Source: Endomychus coccineus (lineage: Eukaryota > Arthropoda > Insecta > Coleoptera > Endomychidae). From it: a DNA stretch of 64,000 nucleotides. Positions 13,801-24,489 of this stretch are shown piece by piece. How positions within the stretch are numbered: position 1 is the first letter of the stretch; each line of letters starts with the position of its first letter. A program made the translations under genes and the position numbers. Under the pieces are notes generated by a model. That model searched no databases. It was not told the origin of the DNA and was given only the letters and a program-made list of their open reading frames with translations. The stretch lies in the NCBI GenBank assembly GCA_958510875.1, contig OY294068.1, positions 175,243,411 through 175,307,410 of the forward strand, given 5' to 3'.

Positions 13801-16800
13801 TTGAATTTGCATAAAGAGTACTGTCTGGAGATGAAGGTTCTAAGGACGTTGTACCGGTTCTATCTAATTCTAAAATATCACTAATGGCGAAGCCGCCAGA
13901 TTGTCGTTGTACATGTGCAGGACCAGTCATCTTCATACTGTCCAATAATCTGTAACAAAGAAATAATTTTTTTTTATAAAACATCCTCTACAAATAGGAA
14001 AGGTATCTCTAAGATTACCCTCTTTTAATCAGTAACAGGTTGAAATGGAAATATAGAAATATTTCAATTTGCTTATAACAATCAAGATATCTATAATAGA
14101 GAGCCTCTTACGAAATTTATCAGTGATACTTTTTTTACATAAAATAAATCACAGTTTATAAACTTTATAAGAATGATTGCTCACGTTTGGAGTAGTTTAG
14201 GGAGTTCAAATGAATACCCCTCCATAACTAAGCCACTGCATTTTTATGAAAAACTTTTTACAATTGAGAACAAATGATCATTTAGTTAAACTAGAGTGTA
14301 CCAAGTTAATAAAGAAAAAATACCCAAATAATATCAAAAATCTATATCTCGAAAATGGAACGTTATATAAAAGACAGTTATTATTTTTATATGTCCATCG
14401 TTTACCAAAGATATGAACAGAAAAACGGGAACATCATATATATATATATATATATATATACAAACACGTTTAAAGTTTCTTTGCCTAATTGGCCACTATC
14501 GTGTATGTAACTTAAGAGATATAGAATTAAATTTTCTGAATTATGAAGATAATTTAACATAGGATTATAAAGATGAATAAACGTAAAAGACTGAACCATA
14601 GGGGATTCGAACCCACATTTCTGGATTTCTAGTCCAGGGTGTTTACCAATTACACCACTTCGGTCCTATTAGATTTTTATATTTTTGTAAATATAAACCT
14701 CTGAAAGGATAGTAGTTCATTGATGAACACAATGCGATTCGATGCCCTACCATAGATCAACTATTCACGCACATTCATCTAAAGTTCAGTCGTTTTTTGA
14801 AGTAAGGATTGTAGGTTAGTATGCTATGGTTGGCAGTTACTTGACAGTTCTTATTCGAATGACAGCATCCTGGTTCTTATATATTTCAATAGAACTGACT
14901 GAGAATTGTTCTGGTTAATTATAAACAAGTTTAAAGTTTCTTTGCCTAATTGGCCACTATCGTGTATGTAACTTAAGAGATATAGAATTGAATTTTCTGA
15001 ATTATGAAGATAACTTAGATAATTTAACATAGGATTATAAAGATGAATAAACGTAAAAGACTGAACCATAGGCAAGATTCGAACCCACAACTAAGATGAA
15101 ATCATATAAATGTCTCCCTTTGCAAAATCTTGCTGACATGCATTTAGCAGCCAGGCTCAACTTCTCCAATACTATCATTAATAGAAAAATTCGAGACCCT
15201 GACCTATTTCAAAAGATTTTGCGTACTAACGAATCAACCTTTAATACAGCCGGTTGTTTCAACAGGAAAAACGTTCATTACTGATAATTTGACAATCCTT
15301 ATTTCCACTAGGAGATGAAATATCAGGGATGAGTTTCAATACATGGTTGGTGTGGGTTAATAATAGATACGTTCTTTGGAACTATTTTTTATGAAGGGCA
15401 GTTATCTGGAGAGAGATACTAAAATTTGCTAAATAATGACATACATTTGATTGTATTGAAGAATTGCCACTTTTATTTCACCAAAACATAATTTTCCAAA
15501 GTGATGGGACCCCACCTCACAATGTTGCAGATGTTAGGCACTAACGGAACACTACATTGGCCTCCAACAGTCCAGATCTTACCCTTACCGACAGTTTTCT
15601 TGCGGTTTTTTTTTAAACGAAGTGTATCAACATAGAAGCAATAATAATAAAGGAGGATTATAAGAAGATATGAATAACAGACTTGTTAAAAGATTCAACG
15701 AGTTAGAGAATTTAGAAAACTTATGTATTCAGCAAAATGGCAAACATCTCGAACATTTATTGTAATAATTATCTAGAAATTAGCATAATAATAGTTGCAT
15801 TTCTATCGGGCCAATAATAAATTCTTTGTTAATGTTGATGTAGTAATGAAACTCTGGGAAATGTAAAAATGGTGCCTAATCTATTATAATTAATTGCTTT
15901 TATGACTAACATGACTCTACCCCAAAATTTCATGATTATTTTGTTAATGAGGCGAAATGACAATAAATAACATCTAATATAAATACAAAACGAGAAATAA
16001 TAGCCCCTTTATTTTAGCAAAGAATATAACAAAGTGTTATCATACAAAATTCAAAGTAAATGCCTGTAACTTGTTTATTAGATGCTCAATTGTTTTTGTG
16101 ACAAGGATTATAAAAAATTGAAGAAAAACGGAATGCTTTTCCCGCCAAAATGACTTAAAAACAAATAAATTAGAGGGGGTGATACTTCTGGTTGAATCAC
16201 CCAGTATACAAAAAAGTATAATATTATGAAACAGGCCATTTACATAATATAGAAATATAATAAAGGTAAATGTCTTTGGAATAAGGCTATCTTATAATTG
16301 TTAAAATAGATTATTGTTCAATGTGAACGTCAAACTATTTTACTACTTGCAATTAGTTATTAAATAAAAGGCGGCACGGCAGAATAAATGTGTTTGCTCT
16401 GTTGTAACCTGTGAGAACGTTATAAAATCAATTTTATTTCTGAAGAGGCCCTAGTTCTAAAGGACACCTGTTTATTACGAAGACGTGCCTCGAGAGAATG
16501 TCGGTGGATTTACTCAATTGTCACCTGTGAATCCTGCAATAAAGGTATTTGGAATTTACCCCGCACCCTGTAGCTACGGTCAAGTCACGCTAACTTTTAA
16601 AACCAAATCTATAAAGGTAGGTTCGAGTACGGTTTTAAATGGACTATTTCCGGTTCAACTAAATATCCATTTCAAAGTTAAAAATTCTCACTGTGCCAAT
16701 TCTTTCAATAAGAAGTTCAGATTACGCCCGAGTGAACTTCGAATAAAAACGATTAAGGATTGGCATGGTCAAGTGGTTTGTAAAAAGTTATTGTTCATTA

Positions 16801-19800
16801 TTTCGGAATGTGAATTATTGATGTATATACTTATTGTGTTTTCATACATAATTTCTTGAAACTTTCAATCTAAAACGTGAATACATATTTTGCCAATTCC
16901 ATAGCCATTTTAATAGGTACCTGAAGAAAACGAAGAAGATGAAATCACTCCCTTGGTAAATACTGGAGAATGCTTAGATAGATCACACCATGTGGTGGTT
17001 GATGGAGTATCCTCCGATACAATGGCTATTAACGCTGGTGTTCCACAGGAATCTGTCTTGGCACCAACTTTGTTTCTGCTCCATATAAACGATCTGCTGA
17101 AAGTGACCACCTGTCCCGTCCACAGCTTTGCAGTACACATCTCATCTAGAGCCCCTATACCATCCAATGAAGCCAGAGGAGCGAGACAGAGACAGGTTGA
17201 CGCAATTAATGGAGATCTGGCAAAGATTTTGAAATGGGGATCAGATAATCCAGTACAGTTTGATGCAAGCAAAACTCAAGCTTGCGTCTTCTCCAGTTAT
17301 TTATTTGAAATCTTCCATATCCGTTCTCGGGATCACCAACAACAGCACCCTTTCATGGGACGATCATGTGAGGTCCAATGCGAAAACCGCTTCACAAAAA
17401 CTTGGTTTTCCATTCCGTGCCAAGAGGTACTTTAGATCCCAGCAACTCCTCATCTACAATCTACAAAGCTCAGATTTGATCTGTCCTGGAGTACAGTTCA
17501 CATGTTTGGAGTCCTGCTCCCAAACATGCGCTGAAGCTCTTGTATTCTATCCAGATGAGAGATATTCGTCTGATTGATGTTGTCACACTTACGAGTTCAT
17601 TGACCTCTAGAACATCGTAGAAAGGTGGGAGATGCCTTTTTCTATAGATATTTCCATGGTCGGTGTTCATCAGATATCTCGTCTGTTGTTCCCACACGAG
17701 AGATTCCAGATAGACAGACTAGATGAGCTTAAACTATAGTCACCCCTTTATTGTCAAACTCTAGACCTGCCGAAAATCTTCCTACTGGACCTCATTTTTC
17801 TATCGAACAGCGAAGTTGTGAAACTCTTTATCTAGTGAGGTCTTTTCCTATGCCTATAACCTCTAAATCTTCAAGAAAAATTCGAATGCCTATTATCTTC
17901 CCTCCCAACATTCCACCGCAAGCTCACACGATGTTTATTGAACATTATAGGTTAACCTCTCGTGTAGTCAAAATGTAAAAAAAGAAGAAGATACTGATTT
18001 CTTTTGTTGGTTTCAAATCCAATGGAGGTGGTAGGTGCCTCAATTGATGAATAAATGTATACAAAAGACAAATACCTCATAACGAAATCTCCGAAACTAA
18101 CCTATAAAGCGGACCAACTTGAATTTTGACAGATATGTCCCTTATATGAAGTAGACACCCTCTAAGAACAGATTGCTCAAAACTCAATCCCAAAAGGGTT
18201 GAAATCGATTCGATATATTTTGACTTTCTGACTGCTAATATAATCAGATATAATTTTTTCATGACACATAGATTCATAGATTAATGGGTTAATATCATAG
18301 TGTAGACTGTTTATGACAGGGAAGATATAACCCCTCAGCAAGACAGCTAACGTTCACATGACAGACTGCTGATAAACTGTCAGTCCGTGACAGACCATTC
18401 TATATTCATATTATATCTCTTTCACTTTCACATGACATAAAGTATAATTCTACTTCTTTCCGCGCCTTTAGTGGCTTCTATTCATCAGAAATATTTTTAT
18501 TAAATATTGAAACTTGACGTAAGTAATGTTAATGAGTGTGGGGTCAAATATTATCTCCTGTCAAAGTTGAATTTCAAAATGATACTAATGCCAGAAGTGA
18601 AAGAGATGATTTCAACCGAATATGGTATATATAGCAAAAGAACCCCAAAGAATAGATTTTTATTTTACCAAGAAGAAATCCAGCAGCATTATTCTATATC
18701 AAAATAAGAATAACTTTAAAACAGACGATGGTATGAAAATATATTTAGTCTATTGGATACATTTCAAAAACTTTTAATACTGGTCTGGATGGAGAATTCC
18801 ACTAACAAGGCATTATAAATGTTTCCATACTATTAATGAATTGCTTACATTTTTCTTTATTCTCTAGTGTGTTTTTTTCCTAAATGCCGAAATCAAAACC
18901 GATTTCAATTCCCAGGCCGGATTGGCTGGAAGAGCTTCACAATGTTTGATTCTCGCTCCTAAATGAGAAATTTTCTAGAATGCTAGAAGACGAATAGCTA
19001 CTCAGAATATGCAGATTTGAACGATGTGGTGTCCGACGAAAACTGTTCTGGCTTACCTTGAACTGTTTTTGAATCTTTCATGTTAATGGTTGTGGGAAAA
19101 GACTCATTGATGTCTTAAAAATATTAGGATATTATTGACTATTTTGCAAAACACGAAAACTGTTCTGGCTTCCCTTGAACTGTTGTCGAATCTTTCATGT
19201 TAATGGTTGTGGAAAAAGACTCATTGGTGTCTCACAAATATTAGGATATTATTGACTATGTTGCAAAACAAGTTACAAATTCAAAAATGTACTGGCTTAA
19301 AGCTTAAAGATTTAATAAAATATCTACGCAATGATGAATGAAATATTTAAATAAGTAGGTATATTTAATAGATATCATATATAATTATACTTGTTACTAA
19401 TAAAATATAAAACAGTTCAGGCTGTTGTTTAAAATCTGTAAAATCTAAAAACCATTCTTGAAGAAATATCAAATTTAACAGTTTGAGAGCGACCATTCTT
19501 GAAATAAAGAATTTTTTTTTGCGTCTTTTTAAACGATGCCTCCGCCCCTGATTTTTGATCCGGTCCGACCCTGTTGAGTTATTTTTTTACTAGCACTTGT
19601 TTCTCTTCTAATCGATTCATGCTGGCAAATCATGTTTCTTTTTTACACTTTTGTAAGCTTAAGAATAAGACAGTTACTATTTTTGGAACATTTCCGTATT
19701 AGTTTAAATATTTAACAGATTATGGACAAATTCCTGGACGTTCTCATTAGTAATAACACATGTTAAAAGTCAGAAAAATGGATTTCTGATTAATATAATT

Positions 19801-20734
19801 ATTTGAATTCTGAGTAAAGTTATTGTTGAAGAGGATTTCTAAAACTCTCAACTACCGAACGACCAAGTTAAAATAAGGAAAGATATTTTGAGAAAACTAT
19901 CAAAACACTGTGCATATGCTATTATTACCTTTTCATACCTGCAGCTACTCCTTCCTGACTCCTGTAGGGAGTGTCTGCCACTGAGAAGAATCTAGACGAA
20001 ATAGAACGAATAATCTCAAGGATATTTGTGGGATGAAATGCACAAATTTGAAAATTGATAGCCCCTAAAAATTCTCCGCCACTGGTGGAATTTGGTGATC
20101 TCATAAAACTCAATTTGAATTATGTGGCGAAGAATTCTTGATCCATATTATAAATCGGTAGCTTCAACATTTCAAAACTTATCAAGGAAACATTCACTCA
20201 CAAACATACATACTTCGAAAAAATTTTTGCAGGATTACTAGACTTCCTCATATAACAAAGCAGAATTAAACAGGTCTAAGCTCATAAGATAGCAGTGAAA
20301 AGGTTTCAGTTGGGCCAATATTAGCTCATCTGGAGATGCGATCTCAAAACCATTTTATGATTCAAAATAAATCAAGGTAGATATTCCAAATATCTATAGT
20401 TGAATTTACCTAATGGTTTTTTCGCTTAATTCAAATACGTTAATGAAATTGGTAAAAGATTGTCGATTGACTTTTGTTCGTTTAAAATTATGAATATATG
20501 CTTTTTGAAAGGAGTAACAATGAACAAAATGTTGAAATGGAAAGAATCATACTAAGAAATGGTAAAAATTATGGTTAAATAGAACACAAACCCAGGTAGC
20601 GCTGAGCGAATAGCTGAAGAACACCATGCTCCCGGAAGCAATGCTGGTGCCCATGGATGCAGTAGTAAAGGTGGCCAAGCAAGTAATGCTGCAGCTGCAG
20701 AAGTAGGTGTTGAGATTGTTGTTGCTGCGGGCAT
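4603..20734 (-). CDS. vnd: NK-2 class homeobox transcription factor, ventral nervous system defective
   Basis: Joining 20734-20592, 13949-13744, 5794-5410 and 4828-4603 gives one open frame of 319 codons; all three junctions have GT-AG borders and matching phases. In order it holds an Ala/Trp/Pro-rich N-terminal segment (residues 15-48) like that of fly Vnd, a TN (tinman/Groucho-binding) motif [11 protein letters not shown] (67-77), an acidic stretch (166-180), a homeodomain (193-252) with Tyr at homeodomain position 54, the NK2-specific domain [17 protein letters not shown] (268-284), and a C-terminal RAWW. In flies Vnd specifies ventral neuroblasts by binding CAAGTG-type sites. KTKRAQ after the homeodomain helix favours vnd/NK2.2 over scarecrow/NK2.1. 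The true N-terminus is uncertain: the frame stays open upstream of the ATG at 20734 without another ATG, so a further 5' exon may exist. Confidence 0.93.
5410..5794 (-). CDS. vnd: vnd coding exon 3 (most of the homeodomain)
   Basis: Acceptor TTTGTTGCAG, donor GTATGT. Encodes a Ser/Pro-rich stretch with LSPDSTSPP, an acidic patch [10 protein letters not shown], and homeodomain positions 1-53 including KIWFQNHR. The intron cuts the Arg codon at homeodomain position 53. Confidence 0.95.
6516..8768 (-). mobile_element. DUF4817-type mariner-like element with very long inverted repeats
   Basis: The element begins CAGGGTGTCCTCGAACTGCG and ends with the reverse complement, each end next to a TA (6514-6515 and 8769-8770), as expected for Tc1/mariner insertion. 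The inverted repeats are unusually long, about 530-600 bases each. They continue into the transposase start: the left copy at 7083-7124 repeats the first eight or so codons of the gene. The element lies in vnd intron 2 in the same orientation as vnd. Confidence 0.88.
7229..8278 (-). pseudogene. DUF4817/DDE-type mariner-like transposase, frameshifted
   Basis: Starts at ATG 8278-8276 with [18 protein letters not shown], the N-terminal DUF4817-type helix-turn-helix segment. The frame shifts near 8160 into the central part ([20 protein letters not shown]; first catalytic Asp in ILFTDEDTF). It shifts again near 7575 into the C-terminal part ([10 protein letters not shown] with the second Asp; [18 protein letters not shown] with the third; ending [15 protein letters not shown]). 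All three catalytic Asp positions are visible, but two frameshifts make the gene inactive. Confidence 0.85.
8810..8880. repeat. Interspersed repeat shared with 57665-57740
   Basis: About 45 bases around ATTTTCGCGGATATAT, running into a TTGAACAT...AATCGATCT segment, recur in reverse orientation at 57668-57735, where they sit next to a short tandem array. Family unknown. Confidence 0.6.
8925..9262. repeat. Interspersed repeat shared with the 53.3-54.0 kb region
   Basis: Contains GAAGACGATTGC, ATTGGTCGT, a GATGACGTCATCGATGT segment and GATAGTTCATGTGACAGCAA. The first parts recur at 53320-53500 (plus) and the last parts at 53890-54050 (reverse). It is probably a non-autonomous DNA element, but its ends were not defined. 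Confidence 0.55.
9320..10440 (-). mobile_element. BEL/Pao LTR retrotransposon remnant
   Basis: Three pieces of a BEL/Pao polyprotein occur in the right order on the minus strand. The first is a reverse transcriptase piece ([17 protein letters not shown], then [10 protein letters not shown] in place of the HYVDD box, 10240-10400), continuing with [14 protein letters not shown] and [10 protein letters not shown] (10080-10170). The second is an RNase H-region piece ([11 protein letters not shown], about 9880-9960). The third is an integrase end ([20 protein letters not shown], then EAIINARP, 9324-9518). Stops and frameshifts separate them. It lies in vnd intron 2. No LTR was found. Confidence 0.85.
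10440..13160. other. vnd intron 2, AT-rich part
   Basis: I see no gene. The stretch from 11700 to 12300 is extremely AT-rich. Positions 12590-12900 are less AT-rich, with short frames that are not recognisable. Confidence 0.5.
13172..13570 (+). mobile_element. Non-LTR retrotransposon endonuclease fragment
   Basis: The plus-strand frame contains [15 protein letters not shown], the characteristic GD-x-N box of apurinic-type endonucleases in non-LTR elements. After a stop it continues as [16 protein letters not shown], the conserved region following that box. The rest of the element is missing. Confidence 0.65.
13744..13949 (-). CDS. vnd: vnd coding exon 2 (TN motif)
   Basis: Begins after a TTTGTTACAG acceptor and ends at a GTAAGT donor, phase 1. 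It carries [16 protein letters not shown], then the TN motif [11 protein letters not shown], then a Ser/Thr-rich stretch. The neighbouring introns are 6.6 and 7.9 kb. Confidence 0.9.
14462..14666 (-). repeat. tRNA-derived SINE, copy 1
   Basis: The minus strand starts with a tRNA-like head (14665-14590). It has an A-box-like TGGTGTAATTGG (14656-14645), an anticodon-like stem-loop, and a perfect B box GGTTCGAATCC (14612-14602). A tRNA-unrelated body of about 130 bases follows, then a TA microsatellite tail at 14436-14460. The body and part of the head recur at 14924-15092. Head, body and tail together are the structure of a SINE rather than a tRNA gene. Confidence 0.75.
14924..15092 (-). repeat. 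tRNA-derived SINE, copy 2 (5'-truncated)
   Basis: About 95 percent identical by eye to the body of the SINE at 14462-14666, including TTTGCCTAATTGGCCACTAT. It stops inside the tRNA-like head, just past the B box, and has a short internal insertion near 15020. It is a partial copy in the same orientation, about 260 bases away. Confidence 0.75.
15096..15775 (+). pseudogene. Decayed DUF4817-type mariner transposase
   Basis: Recognisable pieces in order on the plus strand are a core piece [22 protein letters not shown] (the first catalytic Asp replaced by Asn), a [12 protein letters not shown] second Asp box near 15500, and the C-terminal [15 protein letters not shown] near 15715-15765. Many frameshifts and stops. 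It is related to, but clearly different from, the copy at 7229-8278. It lies in vnd intron 1. Confidence 0.65.
15780..16960. other. vnd intron 1, unassigned stretch
   Basis: A 124-codon plus-strand frame at 16485-16859 is not recognisable. Positions 16917-16970 read [18 protein letters not shown] directly in front of the reverse transcriptase fragment and after an AG, in the same frame. This acidic segment does not look like part of the retrotransposon, and I cannot name it. Confidence 0.35.
16985..17975 (+). mobile_element. Non-LTR retrotransposon fragment, reverse transcriptase to C-terminus (copy 2)
   Basis: Reads [20 protein letters not shown] (fingers and palm), then [18 protein letters not shown], then a catalytic loop in which FADD has become FAVH, so the active-site Asp pair is gone. 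After a frameshift it continues [20 protein letters not shown], then the C-terminal thumb-like region to about 17975. It is very similar to the copies at 59548-60250 and 1465-1790. It lies in vnd intron 1 against the direction of vnd. Confidence 0.85.
17980..19036. other. vnd intron 1, no recognised feature
   Basis: I see nothing in it beyond AT-rich sequence and short unrecognisable frames. Confidence 0.45.
19037..19270. repeat. Tandem duplication, two copies of 117 bases
   Basis: CGAAAACTGTTCTGGCTT starts at 19037 and again at 19154. The two units differ at only a few positions through TATTGACTATxTTGCAAAACA. This is a recent local tandem duplication in vnd intron 1. Confidence 0.9.
19925..20113 (-). 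other. Unrecognised open frame in vnd intron 1
   Basis: A frame of about 62 codons ends GVAAGMKR in front of GTAATA, which looks like a splice donor. No acceptor with a good pyrimidine tract is visible upstream, and nothing matches vnd at this point. It could be an unrelated captured exon or chance. Confidence 0.2.
20592..20734 (-). CDS. vnd: vnd coding exon 1
   Basis: Encodes about 48 residues, ending AIRSALPG with the last Gly codon split. The segment [20 protein letters not shown] followed by LPG matches the pattern of fly Vnd just before its TN motif, which is how this isolated exon was recognised. The donor is GG followed by GTTTGT, a weak site, but the phase (2) fits exon 2 exactly. 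The start shown is the first in-frame ATG. The open frame runs on to about 20785, where TAG could be part of a splice acceptor. Confidence 0.85.
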
Positions 20735-20784
20735 AGCTATGCCTTCGCTTCGCGTTTTCTCCTTTTCAGCCACTTTCGATGTTA

Positions 20785-22180
20785 TCCACTATAACACTAG
20801 GTGATGAACAAATATGCCTTCGGAGGAGGCTCCCAAAACCGGAATTACCGTTGCCTATATATAATTTTAGTTATTGCACTGTACTGTTATTCAATAGAAC
20901 TATATGAGTTTTTATATCTGCAATTTTTTTTGAGATTTCATAGAGAGCAGAATGTCTTATTCCTGGTTCTTGCTGAAGAATAACTTTATATCACGATTGT
21001 ATCAGATCTGGTCGGTTGTACGGAACTAGTGTACCAGGAACGATAATACAAGAACTATTGCGAGAACGACTTCAAGTGGACGGGGCACGCGAATGTCGAG
21101 AGCTTCTGGAGGACCACTGAAGAGCACTGAAGAGGTCCCCTTCACTTGAGGGTCTCTCGAGGTAGCCAATGGAGGGCTACGTTTTTAGGGTGGAGCTGAG
21201 ACTAACCAATACGAAATATAACCCGCCCTTGCTAAAAGTTGAGCTAGAGTTCTGCGTACAACCTCTGGACACGTTTGCTTTGTTATATTCGTGTAGTAAG
21301 TGAAGAGCTTTTTAGGTCATTTAAGTACAATTGTTATTTCTTATAAAAACTTGTGCAATAATCCCCTGCTTCGCATGTTTATCCTATTGTTGAGCCCATT
21401 CCGTTCTTCATTTATTATGTAAATTCATTAAAGTATCTTTTTAACACGGAATAATCTGTGGTTAAGGGTGATTGCATTTAAATCATTTTATGTATGATAA
21501 AGAATGTTGAAGGTACCTACATTTGGTTAGTTATATTCCTTTCATTTAAGGTTTATTGAAGTTTAGCATTGCATATTGCATTGAATTGAAATTTATCGGA
21601 ATTTCCTATTGGTAATACGTTTCGAAAAACCACTATCTTTCTGGGTCTATTACACAAGAGGTGTGAAAAAAGAGAGTTGGAAATTAAATTATTGTTTTAT
21701 CCACACAAAAAAAGTGTATGAAACAAATGAACTGTGATCAATTACGTAAGCCCCATCATCACTTTTGTTAGCAAAATACTCCTGGTGGTCTAATGATGAT
21801 TGTAGAAACAGAAAATATTATACTCTATATTACATTGAAATGCAAATTGTCGTTTCTGATTTTATTGGAGTTTTACCATCCTCTGCGTACAGAATACGTA
21901 AACAACAGGGTGTTATATACTATTGCAGATTTGAAGCATCGTTACTATATAATAAATTGTGTTATAAACAACATTTTGTTCTTCGCTTATTATATAAAAT
22001 AAGACAGTTATAGATGCAATCTTTTTTTCAAGAGATTTAATTATGTCTAATTGCTGGCTAATCTATTAATTGGTTATTAATGATAACGTTTCTGTGGTCT
22101 AGATTGATCAGTAACGTCACAAGCTTACATTTCTTCCCATAGAGCTTAACAGTTGGAATGAGTAAGTTTGCAATGTTACT
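20785..22180. other. Region upstream of vnd exon 1
   Basis: No gene recognised. Positions 21000-21300 are markedly richer in GC than their surroundings and might be part of an LTR, but no matching second copy or LTR ends were found. An upstream vnd exon and promoter could lie here or further on. Confidence 0.35.
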
Positions 22181-22189
22181 GGATGATGA

Positions 22190-24480
22190 ACAAAATGGTA
22201 AAAAGACCAAAATTTCTCACGCCTTCTATGAAGACTAGAGAGGCCTAATCTTCCCAAACTACTTACTTAAGATTCATAAACCGGGTACTTCCATGAGACC
22301 AATCATTTCAATCATTGATAATCCTACGTATAGCACATTAAAAAGATTAGTTAATAAATTAAGCAACTTCCAAGCTGCACGAAGTTTGTCTATGACAAAT
22401 TCTTTGGAACTAATAACAAAATTAAAAGATTGCAAACTTGAACCTGGTGATACTCTCGTTTCATTTGATGTTGTTTCATTATTTACAAATACCCCAATAG
22501 CTAAGTCGATAAACGTTATGAAGAGATGACTTTCAAATATCAATATCACTGATAGAAACTGCACAGAATACGTGATCCTTAAGTCTTTATGTATGGAGTA
22601 AAATTATTTCACTTTCAACCAAACCTACTATAAACAAACAAGCGGACGTGCAATGGGCAATCCACTCTCTCCTTTTTTGGTCAATATTTTTCTAAACTAA
22701 TTTGAAACCTCCTTAAAATTAAAATTTAATCAGTTAACAAAATTTTGGTATAGATATGTTGACGATATTTTCGGAATAATAAGTAAAGTTATTGAAACGC
22801 CAATTTGATTCACTGAAATTCGAAATAGAAACAATCAGTTTCCTTTCCTTGACATAACATCATAAAAGATGGTAATCACTTACATTTTGACATACAGAAA
22901 ACCCACTCAAACGAACCATTTAAATATATAGTCGAGGAAATAAAGCACTAAAAAAGGCTAAACCTTCCAAAACCGGCGCAGTTGAATGGATTGAGATGCG
23001 GTTTTCTGCATTTGATTAAGAAAGTAATTTAGAAATTTCGTGCCGGGTTTGTTTTTGCGGAAAAAATCTATTGCATTCCTACAGCCTAAATGAAGCGTTT
23101 TTCTGAGTGCACTTTTTGAGGTGATTTAAAAAAAATTAATTACTCGGTAGATAATGCGTCAAACAAACTCAAATTGGTTTCTCGAAGGTTTTTGAGGTCG
23201 CTGAACACGAATATGCTATCAACAAAATTCCCCGAGGTTCCCTTGAACCTTCCCCGGTATATCCGGGGGTGCTGACGCTGAATACGGATGAATTTCATTA
23301 AAAATTATTTTTTAACGCTTGTCAACTGTTCGAGAGAGGATTTAAAGGTTGCTAATGAAGATTACGATGTACAAAAAGTTTCCTGCAATACCTGGTGGTA
23401 CCCGGAGACCGGATATCTACGTCATCTTCTAGGAATTTGTTAATTTTTCTTCATAATATGTAACAAATTCTGGCTCCCGGGAGTTTTCAAAGTCGCCGTT
23501 CACGATTATGACACAATGCTCTACAAATTACCTGGGGGTGTTTCCGGGTCTCGGAAGCCCTGCGTATCTATGTCATCTTCTAGGAATTTGTTAATTTTTC
23601 TTCATAATATGTAACAAATTCTGGCTCTCTCCAAGAAGATGAGGTAAATATGCAGGGCCCCAGAAACATCTTCAGATAATTTATGGAACATTGTGTTGTG
23701 AGTATCATAATCATCGCTTTCCGGGTATTACCAGGTATTGCAGGAGAGTTTTTGCGTCGTTATCATCATTAGTGACTTTTATATCACATTTCGAACAGTT
23801 AACAAGCATTAAAAAATAATTTTTTATCAAATTCATCGATATCCAGAACGTCGGACCACCGGATACCCCGGGGAAGGTCCAAGGGAACCTCAGGTAATTT
23901 TTGTGATAGCATATCCGTGTTCGGCGACCCCAAAAACCCCCGAGAAATCAATTCGAGTCTGTTTGACGCATTATCCACCGAGTAGTATTTTTCCCCTCTA
24001 AGTGCACCCAGAAATAAGCATTTTTTCAATGAAATTTTTCAACAAAAAACAAACCGGACACAAAATTTCTAAGCTACTTTCTGAATCGAATGCAGAGGCA
24101 ACCGCATCTCAATTCATCTCACTCTGCCAGTTTAGGAAGGTGGAATGCTTTATTTAATAGTCTTGTTCATAGATTATTAAACGCCCCATTGAGCCAACAA
24201 AATTATAAAAACAAAGATGAGAAACTTCAGCAAATAGAGTTGGATAAAGGTTTCGACAAATCTTTGATCAACATTTAAATTTCTAAACAAATAAGGAAAT
24301 TGGAACGCCACCAACTAATAAAATTAGAGCCATTACCTTCAAATACTTCAATAAAATTCAAAAGTTTCACTGATCATCCTTTAGTAATTAATAAATTCCT
24401 TAATTTATTTTCTAAATTTGCTATAATCCAGTTTATAGATGTAAGAACAAGCTAAAGACTGTTTAGGCAACACCTAATAT
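22190..24480 (+). mobile_element. Penelope-like retroelement, reverse transcriptase remnant split by a foldback element
   Basis: Plus-strand pieces in order: the LPKxHKPG-type entry (LLKIHKPGTSMRPIISI, 22260-22320); GDTLVSFDVVSLFTNTPIAK (22447-22510); GRAMGNPLSPFLVNIF (22650-22700); FWYRYVDDIFGI with the catalytic DD (22745-22785); a YRKPTQT box (about 22895-22920); then, after the foldback at 22984-24118, NALFNSLVHRLLNAPLSQQN (24148-24210). These are typical Penelope reverse transcriptase blocks. Several stops and frameshifts make it inactive. Confidence 0.85.
22984..24118. mobile_element. Foldback element inserted in the Penelope remnant
   Basis: The left arm (from 22984, GGATTGAGATGCGGTTTTCT) is matched in reverse complement by the right arm ending near 24118. 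The two arms pair, with about 80 percent identity by eye, over some 480-560 bases. The centre holds two direct copies of a 56-base unit at 23421-23476 and 23572-23627. No transposase was seen, so this is a non-autonomous foldback. Confidence 0.8.
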
Positions 24481-24489
24481 AATATCATT

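Noticed and set aside
14590..14666. A functional tRNA gene on the minus strand
   Set aside because: The anticodon loop would read AGA (Ser), but the long variable arm of Ser tRNAs is missing, the acceptor and T stems have mismatches, and the sequence continues into a repeated body with a TA tail. It is a SINE head.
19037..19270. The start of a satellite or CRISPR-like array
   Set aside because: Only two units, with no spacers. It is a simple tandem duplication.
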